Below are positions 56,901-64,000 of a stretch of 64,000 nucleotides of DNA, one piece after another. Each line of letters opens with the position of its first letter. Position 1 is the stretch's first letter. The position numbers and the translations under genes are program-made. This stretch comes from Dasyornis broadbenti (lineage: Eukaryota; Chordata; Aves; Passeriformes; Dasyornithidae). The notes below the pieces were generated by a model. It ran no database searches and was not told the DNA's origin. It was given only the letters and a program-made list of their open reading frames with translations. The stretch lies in the NCBI GenBank assembly GCA_013397935.1, contig VZRN01001778.1, positions 571,486-635,485 of the forward strand, read 5' to 3'.

Positions 56901-59900
56901 TTTCTGCTGCTGGGAAATCATGGAATAAAGGATCCAGTGCCATGTCTGGGGAGACTGATGTACAGATTACTCAATGTCCTTTTCTTCAGCAAACCTTTAT
57001 GCAAAGGACCACAAGAGTAAGTCTGGTATGCTGACCACAGCATAGATGCACACCTGTGAACCATGGCAGATATGTCAGCTCGTGTGGAAATGGGACAGTT
57101 CTGGGTGTCTGGGCTAAGGGAGGGGCTGCAACACTGGAGCTGGAACTGTGTCAGAGAGTAAGACTGTCTGAGCTAAGTCCACACTCGTTCCTGAATTGCA
57201 CTGCATCCATCATAGCCTGCTTCCTGATCCATGGCACCAAAGCTGCTCTTTCTGTCATGGAGATCCTTAAGAATGGGAAAAACTGTGGCAGTGCATTATG
57301 ACCATGTGAGCCACAGAACTGGCTTGGAAAGGAGGGGTCAAAAACACTGAGCCTCATACTCTGTGCTTGAAATGTGGCAGATCTGCAAATGTATCTGATA
57401 GGGATGAAAAAGATCACTCAGAAAGGCTCAGATGTGATTTGAGGTCGCTGTTCTGGTATGAGTAATTCCTTGGTAAGCATTTAAATAACAGATTTGTTAT
57501 TAAAAATCACAGAATCATTTAGGGAAGAAGAGACTACTTGAGATCACCTAGTCAAACCAATATGAGCTGGAGAAGGCTGCCCAGGTCCCAGTTAGGTTTT
57601 GAGTATGTCCACAGATGGAGACTTCCCAACCTGTGCTGGCATTCAAAAATGGCTGTGTTCAGCATAATTATACTATTCCTGTGAGCAAACATATTTCCCA
57701 TCTGTTTATCCTTGCAAACATAGCCTGGTCTTTGACTGCAGTGCTGCACCCATAGCAAAGGTCTGTAGAGCTCAGTGGGGTTGAAAAAAAACTTAAAAAT
57801 CAGGGAACCTCTTGAAAGCAAGGAAAATGTCATCATATCTGAGCTATAACTGTTCAGCAGCACCTACAAAAAATACTAGAGGAAGCAACAATACAAACAT
57901 TATTCTTTCCTGCAAAGGAAGCCTCTAGAAGGTGAATGTAGAGCAGATTCCAGGAGTTTAAGACAGCAAGACTGTCAGACCTGAGCTGTGCCCTGTGCCT
58001 TCCACACACTGCTCATCACTGTGCACCAGTGTGACTTACCTTTGAGGTCCACCAATGTCTTGCATAAGCCAAATGTGCACTTCAGAGACTTTATCTGGAT
58101 TCAGGTTAAAGATCTCAATACTTCCAAAGATGCTGTAAGAATGGAACATGAAACAGCAAAACACTCTTAGTTATCTCAGAAAGATGTAGAAAGTACGCTC
58201 ACCAAATACTAGTGCCTGTTAGTACTGCTATTACGCTCTGTGAAAGAACCCTATCTTGTCAATATATTTTCATAGACTGTTTAATTGCCAATTGCCAGTT
58301 GTAAATTGCCAATTTACAATTTAATTATAAAATGTTTTCATCCGTATTCTTATTTCACTTTCAGGAGAACTTTTGAAACTGCAGACAGAAACAACCTGAA
58401 GCTTCTGTTCAGTTTCCTGGCTATTGATTTGGTTTGGAGCCAGGGAAACGACCATGGCTGTTTCCCCAGAGAGCATATTCTTCATCTTTTGATATTATTC
58501 ATACTGCACTTCCAGCCAAGTGACGGAAGGATGCACAATCTAGTGAGGTAAAGTCAAAGAAACTGTAATAATCAAGTTACTTTGTGCAGTAAGAGCACGC
58601 TGGCTACCCCACTCATATGCTCTCTGAAGGATTTCAGTTACAGTCTCTGCATAGAGGAGCAAAAAGAATCAGCTTTACAACAGCCAGTGGTGAGTTTACC
58701 ACAACACCTTCTGCTCTGGGACTCACAGGCAGACACACTCACCACATGCAGCCTCACAGAAATAGGGATGGTTGTGTGTTGAGTGAATACCTGCTGCTTC
58801 TGAAAGCTCCAGCTTCTACTGATCCATTGAGCATCACTTGAACCACACCACAAGCTGCTTCTGCAAACTGAACAAAACCAATGGACATTACACTCTGACA
58901 CCACATGCAGTATCACATCAGACTTAGGGTTGGTAGAACTCATTGATGTCCTCAAAACTGTCTAATACAAGCAGAGGATCTGGACAATATTTTTGCAGAA
59001 CATGTCAGTGCAAAAAAAAAGCCTCCAAAGGCTATGGCAAAACTGTGATTAAAACCTCATTAGACAGCTTGGCAGTCTGAGGTTGCATGGGACTGACACA
59101 GCAGCTTGTCTGGTTTCAGTTTTTGTAGGGCTTTCCAGAGCCCCAGCAGCTACAGCTGTCTGTAGTAACTCACAATGATCATCAGACTGCTTTAGCTCAG
59201 GAACTAAGGCAAGCCAGGACAGGGGTACCACTGGTTTAAGGACACACAGACCATCACATATTTGTTTCCTTATGACTCATCCTCTCTATTCTTTTATAGC
59301 CTGGGGTTTGTTTGCTGAGTTTCGTTTGATTTGGCTTTTAATATACTGGATCATGTAATCACTGCTTTTTTATTCTTTAAAATTCATGTCCAAATATTTA
59401 AAGACTACTAAGGGCTACAAAGTACCTACTCTAGATATATTATCCACTGGTAAGGGAGAGAATTTTTTAAAAGCGTAATGCAGGTGACTGTGCTTATCAA
59501 ATATTTCATGTCCTCTTAAACAATGTGGTTCAAATTCAGATCTTGAGAGCTGCAAAATATCAGAAAATTTCATTATGTGTAACTTCCTAATGTAACGAGT
59601 TTTAGTAGAACTTGAATTTATATGGCTAGGAAGTCTGCAGCTGAGCAAATCTGAGACTGTATGGTGGTTTTATCTCTCCCAGACTCTGGAACTGGGATGA
59701 ATTAATGAGAACAGAGAAACCATTTTCACTCCTAGTTTACCCACAAAACTTTTTTTTTATTATTTATGGTGAGTGGACTATTTCTTGCGTACATGAGAGC
59801 TGGAGCATACATGAATGCTTGTTTTGCACCTGAGCAGTCATTTACTAATAGTCATACCAAAGGAGAAGCCTTGAGAGATATGTAAAATTAAAGGATAGCA

Positions 59901-62199
59901 GGTTTTTCTCTGGCAGTTTGTTCCTGCAAAGTGCTGATTCAACAAAGGCAGGCTAATTGCTTAACTGGGGCTAGCAGGATCTCATTCCTGTGATGGGAGT
60001 TGGCATGTGCCTCCGGGTGGGGACATCACAGGATCCTTGCCAGACACCAGTGTGGGAGGATGTGCTCTTCAGGTTTATGCTGGGAAATGCAAGGGGATTC
60101 TCGGCCTCTTGGAAAACTTCTGTGCCAATTTGGGAGCTGCTTTCCACATTAGTATGCTAAAATATATTTTACTGCAGCAATTTAAGTCCTGTGATTTAAT
60201 TAAGGTGATTGTTATAATAGTGAGCATTACTTGCAGAGCTCCAGCTCTCTGCCAAGGGTAGTTCTAGACACTGTCACTCAGCCTCTGTCCCCAGAAAAGA
60301 ATGCCTGAACTACAAGGACATTAAATGTTGTACGTAAATATGGGACCTTGGATTCCAACACCATGATTTTTAACACCTGGAGTTAAAGCTTTTGTCAGCT
60401 TCTATTCCGTGTTATAAGTACAATCTGCAAAATCATATTTTTTGACAACATCAGGTACTTAGTGCCTTTCCACACTTTTGGATTCAGGAAGATTTATTCT
60501 AGATCCTACCATCTTGGATGCCATTTTCCAGAACACAGAGCTGGGGTTGCTCTCACATTCACTTCTTTTTGGACAAGATTCATAGTTGATTCCTGAGAAA
60601 AAAATACATTTATAGAATAGCTAAGGTTAGAGTGAATATTTTTGCAAGGCTTATGTGGCTCTGTGAGCAAAAGCATTTGTCCACTACCAAAGCAAGAAGG
60701 CTATATGAGGAGAGGGCTTTAAGAGGAAAAGGAATTTGCATGTGTTCAAAGGTCTTCCCATTTGCTTACAATCTTTTCAAGGAGGGAGTTGCAGACCCCA
60801 TGTCACAAATAATTCTCAGAAAACTGAGAAGGGAAAACACACAGTCCCAAACGTGACAAACAGGTTGACTCTTGACAAGTACTGTCTGATTGCATTGAAA
60901 AATTAAACTTTGCCTGACATTTTCAGTAATTCCAGCCCTGTTTAAAGGTTTCTAGCCTTAAGCACCAGTCCAGGAGTCATGTGGGCAGTGACACCACCAA
61001 GGTACGTGCACACTGCCCCAACATTTTGACTGGCCTATGGCCAGGTCCTTTTTGCATGACATTCCTGTTTTGCAGTTTGTCCCACAGGAGTCACAGAGTG
61101 GAAGCAAGCAAACCAGGTAAATAGGGCTAGATGTGACCATTAGTTCAAGCAACAACTTAGTGTTAAAATAACATCCAAAGCCAATGTTTTTCATTTAACC
61201 TGAGAAATAGGTATTATTTTCAGACTTCCAAAATATTGGACAGTTAAGGTTTTAAACTAAATCACTAGAAAATAATGTGAAAAGGATTGTGGTTAGGTGT
61301 AGATTACCTGGGGCAGAGGGGTCTCCACACCATGAAACTCTATCAGCCATATAACCCAACAAGGTGTCCTCCAAGGTAAGGAAATTTTGATTGGATTTTG
61401 TATAACGATGAACGAGGTCACCTGTCTTGCTCCAAAACAGTGACTGTGAAGTAAGGTACAATGTCTGATAAGGGATAGCTATACTACAGCTGGTCAGAAA
61501 ATTTTTCTGGAGAGAATCACAAAGTTCATGATAATGAAGATGTTTTAGATTTTATTGAAATGTAACAAGTTCACCCTTGTGGGCCAGTTCTTATTTGTAT
61601 ACTCTCACTTGCAAAATATTTTGGGTGGGATTTTTTTGTGGAAAGGGACATATTCAGCTTTTAAAGGATTTTGAAAGAAAAGTTTTGACTAGTTCTCATA
61701 GGATAAATACCAAATTTATTGTTTGTTTTTGAGCTGCACATGGAGGAACAGCTTTCTGGAAGCAGTGTCCCTCTAAGACCATGATAGTATGCTTCTTACA
61801 GAGACAGGGACATCACTGCCCCTTCACTGAGATGATCCTGGTGCCAGCTTGAGGCAAGACTTACATAGGGATGATTCCCAGTGATAGAGTATGGACAGGG
61901 TTACTGGGGTCCAAAGGTATAATTGCAGGACTGTAAAAGTAAATGCAAAAGCAAACACTATCCTCATCAACTTACAGACCCCCACGATTGTTATGGATGA
62001 GGTCCCATTGCTCAGAACACTGCCCAGAGCTGCCATCCCACCACAGCCCACCGAGCGTTGTGCTGTTACCTTGTTGCAGGGTATAGGATGACTTGCTAGC
62101 TCCATTAAAGGCTGATAATCTTCTGATGTGATATTACAGGGATTCTTGTAAATGAACGCACTTTTTAATGATTCCCATATTTTTAGGCAATCCTTATCT
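53845..62199 (-). CDS. CD38: CD38 (ADP-ribosyl cyclase / cyclic ADP-ribose hydrolase 1), exons 2-8
   Basis: Seven minus-strand exons join in one frame: 62199-62070, 61443-61308, 60592-60510, 58867-58791, 58132-58040, 55824-55738 and 53926-53845 (stop). They follow human CD38 from before Cys82 to the C-terminus. Active-site residues are present: Trp125 (LFWSK), Glu146 (TLEDT), Asp155 (YMADR), Trp189 (VFWKM) and catalytic Glu226 (FGSIE). Eleven of the twelve conserved ectodomain cysteines lie in these exons; the twelfth (Cys67) belongs to exon 1. CD38 is a type II ectoenzyme making cyclic ADP-ribose and ADP-ribose from NAD, and NAADP by base exchange. Exon 1, with the cytoplasmic tail and membrane anchor, is missing and should lie right of the window. 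The paralogue BST1 is unlikely: there is no hydrophobic GPI-signal tail, and the position beside FGFBP1 is that of CD38. Confidence 0.94.
55738..55824 (-). CDS. CD38: CD38 exon 7
   Basis: Acceptor tctctctccag, donor gtaatt. 87 nt. ESCSGHSIKRLISILEERNF and KITCEDNY align with human [20 protein letters not shown] and QFSCKNIY, with the Cys254-Cys275 pair. Confidence 0.94.
57507..57650 (-). mobile_element. CR1 LINE fragment, minus strand, in CD38 intron
   Basis: Begins cacagaatcatttagggaag and continues through gagatcacctagtcaaacca and gatggagacttcccaacctg, a diverged reverse-complement CR1 3' end. It lies in the intron between CD38 exons 6 and 7; the high-coordinate limit is vague. Confidence 0.75.
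58040..58132 (-). CDS. CD38: CD38 exon 6 (catalytic Glu226)
   Basis: Acceptor tcttacag, donor gtaagt. 93 nt. IFGSIEIFNLNPDKVSEVHI with WLMQD; Glu of GSIE is the catalytic Glu226. The residue equal to human Thr221 is Ile. Confidence 0.95.
58791..58867 (-). CDS. CD38: CD38 exon 5
   Basis: Acceptor tttgttcag, donor gtattc. 77 nt. FAEAACGVVQVMLNGS is nearly identical to human FAEAACDVVHVMLNGS; a variable end (VEAGAFRSS) follows. Confidence 0.95.
60510..60592 (-). CDS. CD38: CD38 exon 4 (Trp189)
   Basis: Acceptor ttttctcag, donor gtagga. 83 nt. INYESCPKRSECESNP then SSVFWKMASKM matches human INYQSCPDWRKDCSNNP and SVFWKTVSRR; two cysteines and Trp189 are kept. Too short for a 60-residue open frame, so found by motif. 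Confidence 0.93.
61308..61443 (-). CDS. CD38: CD38 exon 3 (Trp125, Glu146)
   Basis: Acceptor acttcacag, donor gtaatc. 136 nt. SLFWSKTGDLVHRYT and FLTLEDTLLGYMADRVSWCG contain the Trp125 and Glu146 equivalents. Human Arg127 is Lys and Lys129 is Gly here. Confidence 0.96.
62070..62199 (-). CDS. CD38: CD38 exon 2
   Basis: Acceptor ttttggcag, donor gtaaca. 130 nt. Encodes DKDCLKIWESLKSAFI and NPCNITSEDYQPLMEL, ending IPCNK; matches human VDCQSVWDAF, PCNITEEDYQPLMKL and VPCNK. Keeps the N100 glycosylation sequon. Confidence 0.95.
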
Positions 62200-64000
62200 C
62201 TGCCAAAAGATTAAAACATGGTTAATAAATATTGATGAGTATTTGTGTCTGTGAAAGGTTCTCCCTCCATTATGGTCAAATACTCTGGATCAGATGTTAA
62301 AAGAATTCCAACTATGCTCAGGCACCAAATACATGATCCATTACAAAGGCAGAGTATCTACAGCAAATTAAGTATATACTGAGGAATGAACAGTTCCAAA
62401 TAATCTTTCTCTCTTTCCTGCATTTCAAATTACTGTTTATTGCAACATCTGAATGTCATGTATGTTTTTATCCCTTAAAATGATCAGTACTGATTTTACA
62501 CAACCAAAAGATCAAATTTCTTGATTACTCATACCAAATCATGAGAAGCAAATAGCTTCTCAAACTACAGGTTGTACATTTTAAAAATATGGCCAAAGGA
62601 TACTGTCCCCTCAGATACAGCAAGCCAAAAACATGCCCATGTGTCTCCCTGCAGAGAGTCTGACCCTACAGAAAAAAATAGCTATCATTTTATCTAAAAC
62701 AAAAGCAGAGATTTAGCTGTCTGGGACCTGAGATTATTTTTATTTATGCACTACTTTGCAGCTATTTACTTTGCTAGAGGCACAGTTGATTTGCACACAT
62801 ATAACCAAGATCCAGATCAGGTGCCACTGTACAGTCCTGGCTGAAACTGAGCCTGGAAGCAGGGACAGGCCACACCAGCCTGGAGGGTCTCCAGCTAAAT
62901 GGCCACCCAAGGCAACTCTGATGCATCCCAAATTTCCTTTCATGTCATACCAGTCTGTTACAGGGCCAGCCCGTTACATTAGGGACCACACCTCTCATTT
63001 ATATGAACCAAATTTGCGTCTTGGTAAATAAAGATGAGTAGCAATAATGATACTTATTATCTTTCATTCAAGAGCCTAAACTCACTTTCAGTTACATCAC
63101 TGTAGAAATAAGAAGCCGAACTGCTGGTGCTGCAGGGAGCACAGACATTATTTTGTTGTTGAAGTCTTGTGTCAGTAAGAATTCACATTTTATTTAGCAG
63201 GATTTAACTTGGGTATATTACATTTTCTCCTGGAGGAACTTTTCTCTGGCTGCAAAGCGTAAATAACCCACAGAGACCATGCTCCAAACTTTGGTACTTT
63301 ATTTAGGGGTTAGGAAGTTGTAAATACTTCCCCCTGCCACAAAGGATTACAACATGCACACACCGAATCATCCAAAAGAGAGGGCTCCTACTGATTGAGG
63401 GGCGACATTAGAGAACAGGCAGCTGTCTTCTTTGCTCTGCACAGTCAATGGTATCATAAAGATAATTTGTAGAGCTTGGCTGTAAGCACAGGCACATCTC
63501 ATAGATATTTATATGGCTCGCATTTTCTAATTTGTCAAATGATTTGTCCTCCAGGCAGGACTTCTTTTCTTTTTTTTTTAAAGCTACTCCCAAAATCTGT
63601 TTTATGTTAACAGCCACAGGTGACAGCTGGGTACCTGGTGATCTACTCTTCCATATGGCAAAGTTTTTAAGATTAGTCTCAGAAGACAAAATGTTTTCCA
63701 AGAAACCACATAAAAACCCATGGTTTTTTTATTTCCAAAGCAGAGAGGTAGGAGATAGACACAATATAAGCATTTCTGCTGCTAGATGCAAGCCATGGCC
63801 ATGAGAGGAACAAAGAAAACCATCCAAGAGATTCACGATCATGGCAAGACAGATTGTTAAGTCACTAATCCAAAGCATCAGTGTTCTATTCTTTCAAAAC
63901 ACCAAACTCAGCACTGGATGGTGCGTGTCGATGTTACCAATATCTGAGAGCGGAGTCTTTATGCACAGTCCTGGCAGAGCTGAGCCAAATGGTATGTTTA
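62200..64000 (-). other. CD38: CD38 intron 1 (inferred), exon 1 not in window
   Basis: No minus-strand frame here looks like the CD38 N-terminus (short cytoplasmic tail, one membrane span, then the Cys67 region). Human intron 1 is very long, so absence is expected. No repeat was recognised in this stretch. Confidence 0.6.

Noticed and set aside
57151..57417. Possible CD38 exon 6 (contains a SFGAMD-like reading on the minus strand)
   Set aside because: No match beyond the FG dipeptide, and the frame runs into a stop. The true exon 6 is at 58132-58040, with full similarity and correct splice phases.
53845..62199. BST1 (CD157) in place of CD38
   Set aside because: The last exon lacks a GPI-anchor hydrophobic tail and keeps the CD38 C-terminal cysteine pair; the position next to FGFBP1 is that of CD38.
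62200..64000. CD38 exon 1
   Set aside because: Minus-strand frames at 62740-62943 and 63408-63701 were read for a tail plus membrane anchor and the Cys67 region; neither fits.
1..64000. tRNA, rRNA, CRISPR array, bacterial operon signals
   Set aside because: None seen. The window is a vertebrate locus; no cloverleaf with matching A and B boxes or spaced direct-repeat array was noticed, though short RNA genes cannot be excluded by eye.

Overview
The window is vertebrate nuclear DNA, almost certainly from a bird. Genes are split into short exons with GT-AG introns. The interspersed repeats are fragments of the bird/reptile LINE CR1 plus one avian-type solo retroviral LTR, and no mammalian Alu or L1 sequence is visible. 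The gene order PROM1 - FGFBP2 - FGFBP1 - CD38 is the conserved amniote block known from human 4p15, read here in the opposite direction. The species cannot be fixed from sequence alone.

Layout. Bases 1 to about 15,330 (+ strand) hold the 3' part of PROM1 (prominin-1): fifteen coding exons from the cytoplasmic loop before TM4 to the stop codon, then a spliced 3'UTR. Bases 17,615-19,640 (+) hold FGFBP2, with its whole coding region in one exon and a probable intron just after the stop. Bases 19.6-36.8 kb are intergenic, with CR1 fragments, a solo LTR, a long perfect hairpin and a GC-rich patch. Bases 36,840-39,350 (+) hold FGFBP1, with a TATA box, a short 5' non-coding exon, an intron of about 1.3 kb and a single coding exon. 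Bases 39.4-52.3 kb are intergenic with two small CR1 pieces. Bases 53,845-62,199 (- strand) hold exons 8 to 2 of CD38. Exon 1 is not in the window, so bases 62,200-64,000 are read as CD38 intron 1.

The four genes are neighbours by descent and not an operon. PROM1 is a five-pass membrane protein of plasma-membrane protrusions. FGFBP2 and FGFBP1 are tandem paralogues encoding secreted, cysteine-rich heparin/FGF-binding proteins. CD38 is a type II ectoenzyme that converts NAD to cyclic ADP-ribose and ADP-ribose; it faces FGFBP1 tail to tail.

I did not find an undescribed biological system. The points most worth following are: the run of removable exons and alternative stops at the PROM1 cytoplasmic tail; an isoleucine where human CD38 has the product-controlling Thr221; a 26-bp perfect inverted repeat at 26.3 kb; and a TTTG microsatellite serving as the polypyrimidine tract of the FGFBP1 splice acceptor.
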